Position numbers and translations under genes: made by a program
Shown: one piece after another, positions 40,530 to 51,895 of the stretch
Position numbering within the stretch: the stretch's first letter is position 1
Layout of the letters: each line of letters opens with the position of its first letter
NCBI GenBank assembly: GCA_030433805.1
Contig: JARUXA010000008.1
Span: 1 to 64,000 of the forward strand
Direction of reading: 5' to 3'
DNA: 64,000 nucleotides
From: Sphingomonas sp. PsM26
GTDB lineage: Bacteria > Pseudomonadota > Alphaproteobacteria > Sphingomonadales > Sphingomonadaceae
The notes under the pieces: model-generated
What the model was told of the DNA's origin: nothing
Seen by the model: the letters and a program-made list of their open reading frames with translations, nothing else
Database searches by the model: none

Positions 40530-41060
40530 TCAGCCCGCCTTGCGCATCTTGGTCAGCTTTTTCATCAGCATGTCGCGCTTGAGCTTCGAGATGTGATCGA
40601 TGAACAGCACGCCGTTCAGATGATCGATCTCATGCTGGAACGCGGTCGCGAGCAGGCCGTCCATGTCGGCTTCCTGCACTTCGCCCTGCTCGTCGAGCCA
40701 CGTCGCCCGGCAGCGCGCGGGGCGCTCGACATCGGCATATTGCTCGGGGATCGACAGGCACCCTTCGGCATAGACCGACATCTCGTCGCTCACCGACAGC
40801 AGCTCGGGATTGATGAAGACGAGCGGCTTGCGCACCGGCTTGGCGTCTTCGCCCTCGCCTTCGGGCTCCTGCAAATCGATCACGACGATCCGCTGTTCGA
40901 TCGCGACCTGAGTCGCGGCGAGGCCAATGCCGCGCGCATCGTACATAGTGTCGAACATGTCGCGGACGATCGCGCGCACGGAATCATCCACGTGCTCGAC
41001 CGGTTCGGCAACGGCGCGGAGACCGGGATGCGGTACTTCAAGAATTTCTAGGACAGCCAT
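40530..41060 (-). CDS. def: Peptide deformylase
   Basis: A 176-residue metalloenzyme that removes the formyl group from new proteins. All three active-site motifs are present: GIGLAATQ, EGCLSIP and QHEIDHLNG. The length fits type I deformylases. In many bacteria def is next to fmt; here fmt is about 800 bases away with recR between, on the other strand. A lysine-rich tail ends the protein. Confidence 0.97.
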   Translation of the reverse strand: MAVLEILEVPHPGLRAVAEPVEHVDDSVRAIVRDMFDTMYDARGIGLAATQVAIEQRIVVIDLQEPEGEGEDAKPVRKPLVFINPELLSVSDEMSVYAEGCLSIPEQYADVERPARCRATWLDEQGEVQEADMDGLLATAFQHEIDHLNGVLFIDHISKLKRDMLMKKLTKMRKAG

Positions 41061-41108
41061 TCTCGCGAGCTAGGAAAGCCCGCGCGGTGCGTCAAGGTGG
41101 TGCCCTTC

Positions 41109-41180
41109 CTTCTTCGTGGCTTTGTGGCTTCGTGCGAGAAAGCTTTTTGCGCACAAAGGCACGAAGTTACAAAGATAAGA
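41109..41180. repeat. Inverted array of CACGAAG/CACAAAG heptamers
   Basis: The left half reads TTCGTGGCTTTGTGGCTTCG and the right half CACAAAGGCACGAAGTTACA in mirror orientation around AGAAAGCTTTTTGCG. The result is a palindrome made of degenerate heptamers. It fills the gap between recR and def, both leftward. The T run could give it a terminator-like character for recR. Confidence 0.6.
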
Positions 41181-41204
41181 ACGAGTTAGCCCTGAAAGCA
41201 TAGT

Positions 41205-41801
41205 TCAGGCGACAGGCCGCCTTGCTCGCAGCGCCTGTGCCAGTGTGCCCTCGTCGAGATAGTCGAGTTCGCCGCCGACGGGCAGTCCGTGCGCGAGCTG
41301 CGTGATCCGCACCGGGAACCGCTCGATCCGCTCGGCGATGTAATGCGCGGTGGTCTGCCCCTCGAGCGTCGCATTCATCGCGAGCACGACCTCGTCGATC
41401 CCGCCATCCGCAATCCGTCGCACCAGCGAATCGATTGCGAGATCCTCGGGGCGCACCCCCTCCAGCGCCGACAGCCGCCCGCCGAGCACATGGAAGCGTC
41501 CTGGAAACAGCCGCGAGCGATCGAGCGCCCATAGATCGGCGACCTCCTCCACGACGCAGAGGGCGCGTGGATCGCGGCGTTGGTCGGCGCACACGCCGCA
41601 CGGGTCAGTTGTATCGACATTGCCGCAAATTGAACAGGTTGCGAGGTTCTCCTCGACCGCCATCAAAGCATTGAGCAACGGCCCGAGCGCCGCCTCGCGC
41701 TTCTTGAGCAGATGCAGCACCGCGCGCCGCGCCGAGCGCGGACCAAGCCCGGGCAGCTTGGCAAGCGCCTGGGTCAGCGCGTCGATTTCGGGAGAGGCCA
41801 T
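41205..41801 (-). CDS. recR: Recombination mediator RecR
   Basis: A 198-residue DNA-binding protein of the RecFOR pathway, which loads RecA at gaps. The N-terminal helix-hairpin-helix ([16 protein letters not shown]), the four-cysteine zinc finger ([16 protein letters not shown]) and the Toprim domain ([16 protein letters not shown]) are in order. Length is typical. The start was taken at [10 protein letters not shown]; an upstream extension overlaps the fmt promoter region. dnaX, its frequent neighbour, is not here. fmt is divergent. Confidence 0.96.
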   Translation of the reverse strand: MASPEIDALTQALAKLPGLGPRSARRAVLHLLKKREAALGPLLNALMAVEENLATCSICGNVDTTDPCGVCADQRRDPRALCVVEEVADLWALDRSRLFPGRFHVLGGRLSALEGVRPEDLAIDSLVRRIADGGIDEVVLAMNATLEGQTTAHYIAERIERFPVRITQLAHGLPVGGELDYLDEGTLAQALRARRPVA

Positions 41802-41856
41802 CGAGAACAGATAGGGGGTTGCCTTGCGCCTGCGCAAGCGGCCAGAGCATCGGGCT

Positions 41857-42762
41857 ATGCGTATCATCTTCATGGGCACGCCCGACTTCTCGGTCCCGAT
41901 CCTTCAGGCGCTGGTCGATGCAGGGCACGACGTCGTCGCATCGTACAGCCAGCCGCCGCGTCGGTCGGGGCGCGGCAAGGCGTTGACGCCTACTCCTGTG
42001 CATGCCCGCGCGGACTCGCTCGGGATCGCGGTGCGTACGCCCGTGACCCTGCGCGACCCCGAGGCACAGGCGGAATTCGCCGGTTTCGGTGCGGAGATCG
42101 CGGTGGTCGCCGCTTATGGCTTGATCCTCCCGCGCGCCGTGCTCGATGCGCCGACGCACGGGTGCCTCAACGTCCATGCCTCGCTCCTGCCGCGCTGGCG
42201 CGGCGCGGCGCCGATCCAGCGCGCGATCCTCGCCGGGGATGCCGCGACCGGCGTGTGCATCATGCAGATGGAAGCCGGGCTCGACACCGGGCCGGTATTG
42301 CTCCGCGATGAAACGCCGATCGATCGCAAGACCGCGGGCACGCTAACCGACGAACTGAGCGCGATGGGGGCACGGCTGATGATCGCCACGCTCGCCGATC
42401 TCGCCGCCCTTGCACCCGAACCGCAGCCGGACGACGGCGTCACCTATGCCGCGAAGATCGACAAGGCCGAGGCGCGGATCGACCTGACGCAGGAGGCCGC
42501 GGCGGTCGAGCGGCAGATCCGCGCATTCAATCCGGTCCCCGGCGCGTTCGTGGAAGTCGCGGGCGAACGGATCAAGCTGTTGTCGGTGGAGGTATTGCCG
42601 GATGTCGCTGGCATGCCCGGCACTTTGCTCGACGACCAGCTGACGATCGCGTGCGCGGACGGCGCGATCCGGCCGCTCGTGCTTCAGCGGGCCGGGCGCG
42701 GCGCGATGCCTGCGTCGGAATTGCTCCGCGGCTTCTCTGTCCCGGTTGGAACGGTGCTTTGA
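41857..42762 (+). CDS. fmt: Methionyl-tRNA formyltransferase
   Basis: A 301-residue enzyme that formylates initiator methionyl-tRNA using 10-formyl-tetrahydrofolate. Motifs are [16 protein letters not shown] at the N terminus, [20 protein letters not shown] with the catalytic asparagine and histidine, and the C-terminal tRNA-binding domain with [11 protein letters not shown]. The start at 41857 was chosen at the family's N terminus over an upstream TTG. It overlaps truA by 4 bases, so the two are translationally coupled. Confidence 0.96.
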   Translation: MRIIFMGTPDFSVPILQALVDAGHDVVASYSQPPRRSGRGKALTPTPVHARADSLGIAVRTPVTLRDPEAQAEFAGFGAEIAVVAAYGLILPRAVLDAPTHGCLNVHASLLPRWRGAAPIQRAILAGDAATGVCIMQMEAGLDTGPVLLRDETPIDRKTAGTLTDELSAMGARLMIATLADLAALAPEPQPDDGVTYAAKIDKAEARIDLTQEAAAVERQIRAFNPVPGAFVEVAGERIKLLSVEVLPDVAGMPGTLLDDQLTIACADGAIRPLVLQRAGRGAMPASELLRGFSVPVGTVL

Positions 42763-43499
42763 AACGCTTTGCGATTACGGTGGAATTCGACGGGCGTCCG
42801 TTCATGGGGTGGCAGCGTCAGCACCACGGCCCGACCGTCCAGGCTTCGATCGAACGCGCGGCGCACGCCATCACCGGCGAAACGGTCGCGGTCCATGCCG
42901 CGGGGCGGACCGACGCGGGGGTTCATGGCATCGCGATGCGCGCGCATCTCGATCTGGAACGCGATCTGACGCCGTTCCGGTTGATGGAGGCGCTCAACGC
43001 CAAGCTGCGTCCCGACCCGGTCGCGATCACCGCGTGCAAGATCGTGGGCGACGATTGGCATGCGCGCTTCTCGTGCGTCGGGCGGCATTACGAATATCGC
43101 ATCGTCCTGCGCCGCGCGCCGTTGACGTTCGAACGCGGGCTCGCGTGGCGGATCCCCAACGCGGTGGATGCGGGCGCGATGGCCGAGGGGGCCGCGCGTC
43201 TGGTGGGGCGGCACGACTTCACCACCTTCCGCTCGGCGCATTGCCAGGCGGATAGCCCACTGCGAACGCTCGACCGGCTCGATGTGGTCGCGGACGGGGA
43301 TAGGATCAGCGTGTTCGCCTCGGCGCGGTCGTTCCTGCATCATCAGGTGCGCTCGATGGTCGGGTGTCTGGCGCTGGTCGGCGAGGGGAAATGGTCGCCG
43401 GACGATCTTTCTGCGGCGCTCGAGGCGCGCGACCGGACCGCGCTGGGGTTCAATGCGCCACCCGACGGGCTGTTCTTCCTGCGGGCGGATTATCCGTAG
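42759..43499 (+). CDS. truA: tRNA pseudouridine(38-40) synthase TruA
   Basis: A 246-residue RNA-modifying enzyme. The catalytic aspartate is in [23 protein letters not shown] at the N terminus and [14 protein letters not shown] near the C terminus are also diagnostic. The start is TTG at 42759, overlapping the fmt stop (TTGA), which puts the family's first residues [11 protein letters not shown] in place; no ATG fits as well. It is the second gene of the fmt-truA pair. Confidence 0.94.
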   Translation: MKRFAITVEFDGRPFMGWQRQHHGPTVQASIERAAHAITGETVAVHAAGRTDAGVHGIAMRAHLDLERDLTPFRLMEALNAKLRPDPVAITACKIVGDDWHARFSCVGRHYEYRIVLRRAPLTFERGLAWRIPNAVDAGAMAEGAARLVGRHDFTTFRSAHCQADSPLRTLDRLDVVADGDRISVFASARSFLHHQVRSMVGCLALVGEGKWSPDDLSAALEARDRTALGFNAPPDGLFFLRADYP

Positions 43500-43566
43500 C
43501 AGAGGCATGGTTCGCACAGCGTGCCACAACCGCCGTTTAAGTTGCTGGTACTAATCGCTTTTTTAC

Positions 43567-43661
43567 GCCGTCACCCTGAACTCGTTTCAGGGTCCACCGC
43601 GCCGCAATGACGGACTGAGCCGGTTGCGCGGTGGATGCTGAAACAAGTTCAGCATGACGGC
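43567..43661. repeat. Composite palindromic repeat, CCCTGAActcgTTTCAGGG arm type
   Basis: Left arm CCGTCACCCTGAACTCGTTT then CAGGG and TCCACCGCGC; right arm GCGCGGTGGA then a GCTGAAacaaGTTCAGC hairpin and ATGACGG. It has the same plan of two facing hairpins as the other families, with a different arm sequence. It separates the convergent truA and thiSG genes. Confidence 0.85.
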
Positions 43662-43692
43662 GTGTGGGGCGGCGGCCGCCCCACCCCTCAGA

Positions 43693-44697
43693 TCAGATCA
43701 GCCCCGCCAGCGGGCTCGAAGGATCGGCGTAGCGCCGCATCCCCATCCGCCCCGCGCGATACGACAGACGCCCCGCCTCGACCGCGGACTTCATCGCCGC
43801 CGCCATCATGATCGGGTCCTTGGCCTCCGCAATCGCGGTGTTCATCAGCACCCCGTCGCAGCCAAGCTCCATCGCGACTGCGGCATCCGACGCCGACCCG
43901 ACGCCCGCATCGACCAGCACGGGAACGCTCGCGCCCTCGACGATCAGGCGGATCGTCACGCGGTTCTGGATCCCCAGCCCCGATCCGATCGGCGCGCCCA
44001 ATGGCATGATCGCGACCGCGCCCGCATTCTCCAGCCGCTTCGCCGCGATCGGATCGTCGACGCAATAGACCATCGGAAGAAAGCCCTCGTTCGCGAGCAC
44101 TTCGGTCGCGCGCAGCGTCTCAACCATATCGGGATACAGCGTGCGCGCCTCGCCCAGTACCTCGAGCTTCACCAGATCCCAGCCACCAGCCTCACGCGCC
44201 AGCCGCAGCGTGCGAATCGCCGATTCGGCATCGAAACAACCTGCGGTGTTGGGGAGATAGGTGACCTTCTTGGGATCAATGAAATCGGTCAGCATCGGCG
44301 CGTTCGGATCGCTGACATTGACGCGCCGCACCGCGACGGTGACGATTTCCGCGCCGGACGCCTCCAGCGCAGCGGCATTCTGCGCGAAATCCTTGTACTT
44401 GCCCGTTCCGACGATCAGCCGCGACCGGAACGTGCGCCCCGCGACGGTCCAGGTGTCCGCCTTAATCGCAGGCGCATGATCGCCACCCCCGACGAAATGC
44501 ACGATCTCCAGCTCGTCGCCATCCTCGACCATCACCTCCGCCAGCGTCGAGCGCGGCACCACCGCCAGATTGCGCTCGACCGCGACCTTTTCCGGCATCA
44601 GCCCGAGATCCGCCGCGAGATCGGCGAGGCTCAGCCCCGCACGGACGCGGCGATGCTCGCCATTGACTTGAATGCTGACAGTTCCATCGGTGTGCAC
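43693..44697 (-). CDS. thiG: Fused sulfur carrier ThiS - thiazole synthase ThiG
   Basis: A 334-residue fusion. Residues 1-72 are a ThiS-like ubiquitin fold ([20 protein letters not shown], ending VHFVGGG), and from about 78 the TIM-barrel ThiG follows ([14 protein letters not shown], the Schiff-base lysine in LVKLEVLG, and [14 protein letters not shown]). Together they make the thiazole phosphate of thiamine. In a separate ThiS the diglycine is the C terminus that carries sulfur; here it is internal. GTG 44697 was chosen as start, with GGAAGG about 10 bases upstream. No TPP riboswitch is visible ahead of it. Such fusions are known in Sphingomonadales. Confidence 0.92.
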   Translation of the reverse strand: MHTDGTVSIQVNGEHRRVRAGLSLADLAADLGLMPEKVAVERNLAVVPRSTLAEVMVEDGDELEIVHFVGGGDHAPAIKADTWTVAGRTFRSRLIVGTGKYKDFAQNAAALEASGAEIVTVAVRRVNVSDPNAPMLTDFIDPKKVTYLPNTAGCFDAESAIRTLRLAREAGGWDLVKLEVLGEARTLYPDMVETLRATEVLANEGFLPMVYCVDDPIAAKRLENAGAVAIMPLGAPIGSGLGIQNRVTIRLIVEGASVPVLVDAGVGSASDAAVAMELGCDGVLMNTAIAEAKDPIMMAAAMKSAVEAGRLSYRAGRMGMRRYADPSSPLAGLI

Positions 44698-44839
44698 GTG
44701 ACAAAAACCTTCCGTTGCGCCGCCCTTGCCGCTCGCCTTGGCACCGATGTCTCGACTTCGCTCGGCACGAACGGGTAAGAACGGGTCACAGGGCGATATA
44801 AGCCCGGCCGCGCGACCCGCAACCGAAAGCCTTCCTGCG

Positions 44840-45274
44840 ATGCCCGAAACGATTTTCGTCCTGAACGGCCCCAACCTGAATCTCCTCGGCACACGCGAGC
44901 CGGAAATCTATGGCGACACCACGCTCGACGACATCGCGGGCCAGATGGAGGATCGCGCCCGCGAACTCGGCCTGGCGATCGATTTGCGGCAATCGAACCA
45001 TGAAGGCCATCTGGTCGACTGGATCCACGAGGCGCAGGCGCTCCCCGCCAAGGCGGTGATTCTCAACGCTGCGGCGTTCACGCATACGTCGGTCGCCGTG
45101 CTCGACGCGATCAAGGCGGTGCGCACGCCAGTGATCGAGGTCCATCTGTCCAACCCGCACGCGCGCGAGGCCTTTCGCCACGTCAGCCGTATCTCGCCTG
45201 CGGTAAAAGGGACGATCAGCGGGTTCGGCGCGTTATCCTATCTGCTGGCGCTTGAAGCCGCGGCGCGTCTCTGA
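44840..45274 (+). CDS. aroQ: Type II 3-dehydroquinate dehydratase
   Basis: A 144-residue shikimate-pathway enzyme. [17 protein letters not shown] holds the lid arginine and catalytic tyrosine, [14 protein letters not shown] follows, and [15 protein letters not shown] carries substrate-binding residues. Length is exactly as expected for the dodecameric type II family. It precedes accB by 39 bases, an arrangement common in alphaproteobacteria, and is divergent from thiSG. Confidence 0.97.
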   Translation: MPETIFVLNGPNLNLLGTREPEIYGDTTLDDIAGQMEDRARELGLAIDLRQSNHEGHLVDWIHEAQALPAKAVILNAAAFTHTSVAVLDAIKAVRTPVIEVHLSNPHAREAFRHVSRISPAVKGTISGFGALSYLLALEAAARL

Positions 45275-45313
45275 CAGGACGCACGCACGAAAAACTGGGA
45301 GCATAGGGGACTT

Positions 45314-45796
45314 ATGCCCGACGATATTACTGCCGACGCAATGCGGATCGACGTCGATCTGGTTCGTCAGCTCGCACAATTGCTCGACGACACCTCGCTG
45401 ACTGAGATCGAGGTCGAGGACGGCGGTCGCAAGATCCGTATCGCGCGCAAGGCGGCTGCCGCCGCTGCCGCACCGGTGCACTATGCGCCCGCACCCGCAC
45501 CGACGCCCGCCGTGCCCAACAGCGCGCCCTCGGCAGAAATCGTCGCGGCCCCGCCGTCGATGGTCAATGCGGTCAAGTCGCCGATGGTCGGCACCGCCTA
45601 TCTGTCGCCCAACCCGGAGGCGAAGGCATTCGTCAGCGTCGGCGATACGGTCGCAGCCGGTGATACGCTGCTGATCGTCGAGGCGATGAAGGTGATGAAC
45701 CCGATCCTCGCGCCCAGCGCAGGCCGTGTATCGGCGGTGCTGGTGACGAGCGGGCAGCCGGTCGAGTTCGACCAGCCGCTGGTGGTCGTCGAATAA
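45314..45796 (+). CDS. accB: Biotin carboxyl carrier protein of acetyl-CoA carboxylase
   Basis: A 160-residue carrier protein of fatty-acid synthesis. An N-terminal helical part ([19 protein letters not shown]) and an Ala-Pro-rich linker lead to the biotinyl domain, with the biotinylated Lys126 in EAMKVMN and the thumb region before it. Its biotin is attached by the BirA protein encoded at 54945 in this window. It precedes accC by 2 bases. Confidence 0.97.
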   Translation: MPDDITADAMRIDVDLVRQLAQLLDDTSLTEIEVEDGGRKIRIARKAAAAAAAPVHYAPAPAPTPAVPNSAPSAEIVAAPPSMVNAVKSPMVGTAYLSPNPEAKAFVSVGDTVAAGDTLLIVEAMKVMNPILAPSAGRVSAVLVTSGQPVEFDQPLVVVE

Positions 45797-45798
45797 TC

Positions 45799-47148
45799 AT
45801 GGCCGACATCAAGAAGCTGTTGATCGCCAACCGCGGCGAGATCGCGCTCCGCATCCACCGCGCCTGCCACGAAATGGGCATTCAGACGGTTGCGGTCCAT
45901 TCGACCGCGGATGCGGACGCGATGCACGTGCGGCTCGCCGATCAGGCGATCTGCATCGGCCCGCCGTCGGCGACCGAAAGCTATCTCAATATCCCGAACA
46001 TCATCTCGGCGGCCGAAATCTCGGGCGCCGACGCGATCCATCCGGGTTACGGTTTCCTGAGCGAAAACGCCAAGTTCGCCGAGATTGTTGAAGCGCACGA
46101 CATCATCTTCGTGGGCCCCAAACCCGAACACATCCGCACAATGGGCGACAAGATCGAGGCCAAGCGCACCGCTGGCGCGCTCGGCCTGCCGCTGGTGCCG
46201 GGCTCGGCCGGACCGATCAGCGATCTGGCGGAAGCCAAGGAGATCGCGGCGGCTGCGGGTTATCCCGTCATCATCAAGGCGGCATCGGGCGGCGGCGGTC
46301 GCGGCATGAAGGTTTGCACATCCGAGGACCAGCTCGAGACGCTGATGCAGCAGGCCGGGAGCGAGGCGAAAGCCGCGTTCGGCGACGCGACGGTCTATCT
46401 CGAAAAGTACCTCGGTAATCCGCGCCACATCGAATTCCAGGTATTCGGCGATGGCGAAGGCAATGCGATCCATCTGGGCGAGCGCGACTGCTCGCTCCAG
46501 CGTCGTCACCAGAAGGTGCTGGAGGAGGCCCCTTCCCCCGTGCTCGGCGCGGAAGACCGTGCGCGGATGGGTGGGATCTGCGCCAAGGCGATGGCCGACA
46601 TGGGCTATCGCGGCGCTGGAACGATCGAATTCCTGTGGGAAAACGGTGAGTTCTATTTCATCGAAATGAACACGCGGCTGCAGGTCGAGCATCCCGTCAC
46701 CGAAGCGATCACCGGGCTCGACCTGGTGCGCGAACAGATCCGCATCGCCGAGGGTCACGGCCTGACGCTGCGGCAGGAAGACGTGCAGTTTCGCGGTCAC
46801 GCGATCGAATGCCGCATCAACGCCGAGGACCCACGCACCTTCGCGCCGTCGCCGGGGCTGGTGAAGGCCTATCACGCGCCGGGCGGGATGAACGTCCGCG
46901 TCGATAGCGGGCTGTATGCGGGCTACCGCGTCCCGCCCTATTACGATTCAATGATCGCCAAGCTGATCGTCTACGGCACCACCCGCGCCGGCGCGATCCG
47001 TCGGTTGCGCCGTGCGCTCGAGGAGATGGTGATCGAGGGACCGACGACGACGATCCCGCTACATCAAGCGTTGATCGAAGATCCCGAGTTCCAGGCGGGC
47101 GACTATACGATCAAGTGGCTCGAGGAATGGCTCGCGCGCGAGGCGTGA
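45799..47148 (+). CDS. accC: Biotin carboxylase subunit of acetyl-CoA carboxylase
   Basis: A 449-residue ATP-grasp enzyme that carboxylates biotin on Acc[15 protein letters not shown] opens the protein, the glycine-rich ATP lid is [11 protein letters not shown], and the active-site stretch [16 protein letters not shown] is intact. Length is standard. It is the last gene of aroQ-accB-accC. It is followed by a 349-base gap (47149-47497) without a gene that holds two palindromic repeats. Confidence 0.97.
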   Translation: MADIKKLLIANRGEIALRIHRACHEMGIQTVAVHSTADADAMHVRLADQAICIGPPSATESYLNIPNIISAAEISGADAIHPGYGFLSENAKFAEIVEAHDIIFVGPKPEHIRTMGDKIEAKRTAGALGLPLVPGSAGPISDLAEAKEIAAAAGYPVIIKAASGGGGRGMKVCTSEDQLETLMQQAGSEAKAAFGDATVYLEKYLGNPRHIEFQVFGDGEGNAIHLGERDCSLQRRHQKVLEEAPSPVLGAEDRARMGGICAKAMADMGYRGAGTIEFLWENGEFYFIEMNTRLQVEHPVTEAITGLDLVREQIRIAEGHGLTLRQEDVQFRGHAIECRINAEDPRTFAPSPGLVKAYHAPGGMNVRVDSGLYAGYRVPPYYDSMIAKLIVYGTTRAGAIRRLRRALEEMVIEGPTTTIPLHQALIEDPEFQAGDYTIKWLEEWLAREA

Positions 47149-47158
47149 CGGCAGAAAC

Positions 47159-47204
47159 AGGAGTTCAGGATTGCGCGGGCTGCCTCGCGTAACCCTGAAC
47201 TCCT
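47159..47204. terminator. Inverted repeat after accC
   Basis: Perfect 11-base arms AGGAGTTCAGG and CCTGAACTCCT flank an inner CGCG/CGCG pair. It begins 11 bases after the accC stop and can form a long hairpin. No T run follows, so termination is possible but not certain; it may also be a relic of the CTGAAC repeat family. Confidence 0.5.
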
Positions 47205-47252
47205 CCCTTCTCGAGCCCTGTGCGAAAATCGGTCTGGGACCCTTCGTTTGCT

Positions 47253-47341
47253 GTTTTCCCGCGAAGGCGGGAATCCAGGGCCAAGCAAGACAACGGCGTA
47301 TAGTTCTCGCGACTCCTGGACTCCCGCTTGCGCGGGAGAAC
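47253..47341. repeat. Composite palindromic repeat, CCCGCgaagGCGGG arm type
   Basis: Left arm GTTTTCCCGCGAAGGCGGGA then ATCCAGGG; right arm TCCTGGACTCCCGCTTGCGC then GGGAGAAC. The core CCAAGCAAGACAACGGC is the reverse complement of most of the core at 15943. The rest of the 349-base gap before the hydrolase gene shows no gene. Confidence 0.85.
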
Positions 47342-47497
47342 AGCTTGGTTTCGTGGTGGCAAAGCCCGGAATGATGGAGGGTGCGACGGCACGCTTCAGA
47401 TGCCCGCACCGCACCGCTTGCCAGCGGGTGTGAAACCGGCAATCTTTCCCCCGATACCGCTCGGACACAGGGTGGACACCCAAGGGGGGGCAAAGCA

Positions 47498-48436
47498 ATG
47501 GTCTGGCGCATCATCGGCTATGGCGTGCTCGCCGTCGGCGCGCTGCTCACCACCCTGTTCTTCCATTATCGCACCCCCGATACCGACCCAGCCACAATGC
47601 GCGCCAAATACGGTGCGCCGCCCTCGCAGTTCGTCGACCTCGGCGAAGGCCTAAACGTCCACCTGCGCGACACCGGCCCCCGCGATGCGCCGGTGCTTAT
47701 GCTGATCCATGGCTCGAATGCGTCGCTCCAAACGTGGGAGCCATGGGCGGAGCGGCTGGGCGCGCGGTATCGCATCATCCGCATGGATTTGCCGGGGCAC
47801 GGCCTGACCGGACCCAGCCCACAGCGCGCCTATGACAACACCGCCTATACCGCGGTGGTTGAGCGACTTCGCGTGAAACTCGGCGTCGATCACATTGTGT
47901 TGGCAGGTAATTCTATGGGCGGCGGGGTGGCATGGCATTATGCGCTGGCGCATTCCGATCATGTCCGTGCGCTCGTCCTGATCGATTCGGTCGGCCAGCC
48001 CGAGCCCGGCAACAGCAAGCCGCCGCTCGCCTTCCGCATCGCACGCCTGCCCGTGCTACGCGACATCGCCGCCGCAATTACCCCGCGCCGCCTGATCGCG
48101 GACAGCCTGCCGGGCGTGTTCGGCAACCCGAAGCTTGCGGATGCCGCGATGGTCGACCGCTATTGGGAGTTGCTCCGCTATCCGGGTAATCGCACCGCGA
48201 CGCTCGACCGGTTCGCACTGCCGCCTGACAGCGCGACGGCCGCGCAACTGGCCGCACTCAAGCTGCCGGTGCTGATCCTTTGGGGCGCCAAGGACCAGTT
48301 GATCCCGCGCAGTTCGGGCGACTGGCTCCACGCACGCATCCCGGGGAGCAGACTGATCGTCTATCCCGGTACCGGGCATTTGCCGATGGAGGAACGCCCC
48401 GACGACAGCGCGCGCGACCTGGACGCATTCTTATAG
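47498..48436 (+). CDS. Membrane-anchored alpha/beta hydrolase
   Basis: A 312-residue protein with one N-terminal membrane helix (IIGYGVLAVGALLTTLFF). The alpha/beta-hydrolase core shows the oxyanion motif LIHGSNAS, the nucleophile elbow GNSMGGG, an acid in WGAKDQLIPR and the catalytic histidine in GTGHLPMEE. It is probably anchored with its active site in the periplasm. The substrate is unknown. The start was set at the membrane helix; an open frame upstream runs into the repeat. It converges on the DUF1294 gene. Confidence 0.85.
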   Translation: MVWRIIGYGVLAVGALLTTLFFHYRTPDTDPATMRAKYGAPPSQFVDLGEGLNVHLRDTGPRDAPVLMLIHGSNASLQTWEPWAERLGARYRIIRMDLPGHGLTGPSPQRAYDNTAYTAVVERLRVKLGVDHIVLAGNSMGGGVAWHYALAHSDHVRALVLIDSVGQPEPGNSKPPLAFRIARLPVLRDIAAAITPRRLIADSLPGVFGNPKLADAAMVDRYWELLRYPGNRTATLDRFALPPDSATAAQLAALKLPVLILWGAKDQLIPRSSGDWLHARIPGSRLIVYPGTGHLPMEERPDDSARDLDAFL

Positions 48437-48446
48437 GGTCTTCCGT

Positions 48447-48713
48447 TCAGAACAGGAGAAGCCCACAACCCGCGCCCAACTGGATAGCTGCGATGAGCAT
48501 CAGCTCGGTCGAAAAAGGCTCTTTGCGCGTCTTGTGACGAAAGAGCTTGCGCGCAGCGAACGCTCCCGGGGAGCCACCCATCAGGGCGAGGCCGAGCAGA
48601 TTGGCTTCGGGTATGCGACGGGAACCGGCAATGGCGCGCTGCTTATCCTGCCAGAACCGTAGAACGGTCCAGCCATTTATCGCGACAATCCAGCAGAGCA
48701 CGAGAGCGATCAT
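48447..48713 (-). CDS. DUF1294-family small membrane protein
   Basis: An 88-residue protein with an N-terminal helix (MIALVLCWIVAINGW), a central RIPEANLLGLALMGGSPGA motif and a C-terminal helix. The motif RIPE-N-LL----LGG-PGA followed by RHKTRK is the DUF1294 signature. The function is unknown; relatives are sometimes fused to cold-shock domains, which is not the case here. It lies alone between convergent and divergent neighbours. Confidence 0.85.
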   Translation of the reverse strand: MIALVLCWIVAINGWTVLRFWQDKQRAIAGSRRIPEANLLGLALMGGSPGAFAARKLFRHKTRKEPFSTELMLIAAIQLGAGCGLLLF

Positions 48714-48860
48714 TGCCCCGTTGTGCGTAGCAGAGGTTAACGAGTGATGGCCACGAGCGGAACGGCCCCATGCGTTCTACCGGAAAAATGCGATAACCCT
48801 ATACGCGAGCGCCACGCGATGAGGTGACGGACCCGCACCACCGCGTTAAAGGCTCAGCCC

Positions 48861-51101
<2,241 letters not shown>

Positions 51102-51107
51102 TATTTT

Positions 51108-51145
51108 GAGAATGGGTCGCATTAATGCTTGCGACCCATTCTCAT
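51108..51145. promoter_or_regulatory. 38-base perfect inverted repeat between purL and bfd
   Basis: Arms TGAGAATGGGTCGCA (51108-51122) and TGCGACCCATTCTCA (51131-51145) are perfect mirror images with an 8-base loop. It starts 7 bases after the purL stop and ends 36 bases before the bfd start. The GAGAAT/ATTCTC outer parts look like half-sites of an iron-regulator (Fur) box, which fits iron control of bfd; it could equally be the purL terminator hairpin. No T run follows. Confidence 0.6.
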
Positions 51146-51180
51146 TAGCGATAGATCATCGGCATCCGAGGGGAGTGCTT

Positions 51181-51351
51181 ATGGTCGTCTGCATCTGCAA
51201 TGCTATCCGCGAACGCGACGTCCGCACCGCTGCCCGCAACGGGTCGCGCACGGCTTGCCAGGCCTATCGTACGATGGGCTGCGAGGCGAAATGTGGCCAA
51301 TGCGTGCCCGTCGCCCGTGCCATCATCGACGAAGAGCGTGCAGTCGCCTAA
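51181..51351 (+). CDS. bfd: Bacterioferritin-associated ferredoxin
   Basis: A 56-residue [2Fe-2S] protein. Cys4, Cys6, Cys38 and Cys41 match exactly the cluster ligands of E. coli Bfd. It binds bacterioferritin and reduces the stored ferric iron so it can be released. A good start at ATG 51181 follows GAGGGGAG. It precedes the bacterioferritin gene by 34 bases. The gene is small but identification is firm. Confidence 0.95.
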   Translation: MVVCICNAIRERDVRTAARNGSRTACQAYRTMGCEAKCGQCVPVARAIIDEERAVA

Positions 51352-51385
51352 GGTCGCCCGACGATTTCAATGTGAGGGGCGTTCC

Positions 51386-51871
51386 ATGCAGGGCGATATC
51401 AAGGTCATCGAATACCTCAATCTGGCGCTCAAGAACGAGCTGACCGCGGTCAACCAATATTGGCTGCATTACCGGCTGTACGACCATTGGGGCGTGCGCA
51501 AGCTGGCGGCGTTCGAGCGCGAGGAATCGATCGACGAGATGAAACATGCCGACTGGCTGTCGGAGCGCATCCTGTTCCTCGATGGCCTGCCCAACTTCCA
51601 GCTGCTCGGTCGGTTGCGGATCGGCGAGACGGTCGAGGAAGTGCTGAAGGCCGATCTCGCGCTCGAGATGGAGGCACTTCCGCCGCTGCGCGACGCTATC
51701 GAACATTGCGAGAAGGTCCGCGACTATGTCAGCCGCGACCTGTTCCGCCGCATCCTCGACAGCGAGGAAGAGCATGTCGATACGCTGGAGCGCCAGTTCG
51801 AGATGATCGCGCGGATGGGGATCGAGAATTACGTCCAGCTGCAGAGCCGGCCTGCGGACGCGGAGGGGTAA
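51386..51871 (+). CDS. bfr: Bacterioferritin
   Basis: A 161-residue iron-storage protein that forms a 24-subunit haem-containing shell. All ferroxidase ligands are at canonical positions: Glu18, Glu51, His54, Glu94, Glu127 and His130. Met52, the haem ligand, and Tyr25 are also present. It follows bfd in the same direction, so iron loading and release are encoded together. The start was set at MQGDIKVIEY, which numbers the ligands exactly as in the E. coli protein. Confidence 0.97.
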   Translation: MQGDIKVIEYLNLALKNELTAVNQYWLHYRLYDHWGVRKLAAFEREESIDEMKHADWLSERILFLDGLPNFQLLGRLRIGETVEEVLKADLALEMEALPPLRDAIEHCEKVRDYVSRDLFRRILDSEEEHVDTLERQFEMIARMGIENYVQLQSRPADAEG

Positions 51872-51895
51872 GAGCTTCCCCTCTTCCCGCTGCTG

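Noticed and set aside
44698..44839. TPP riboswitch ahead of the thiamine gene
   Set aside because: The expected conserved thi-box segments are not present between thiSG and aroQ. A fragment, TCGACTTCGCTCGGCACGAA, looks like a worn repeat arm, but I cannot show a second copy in the window.
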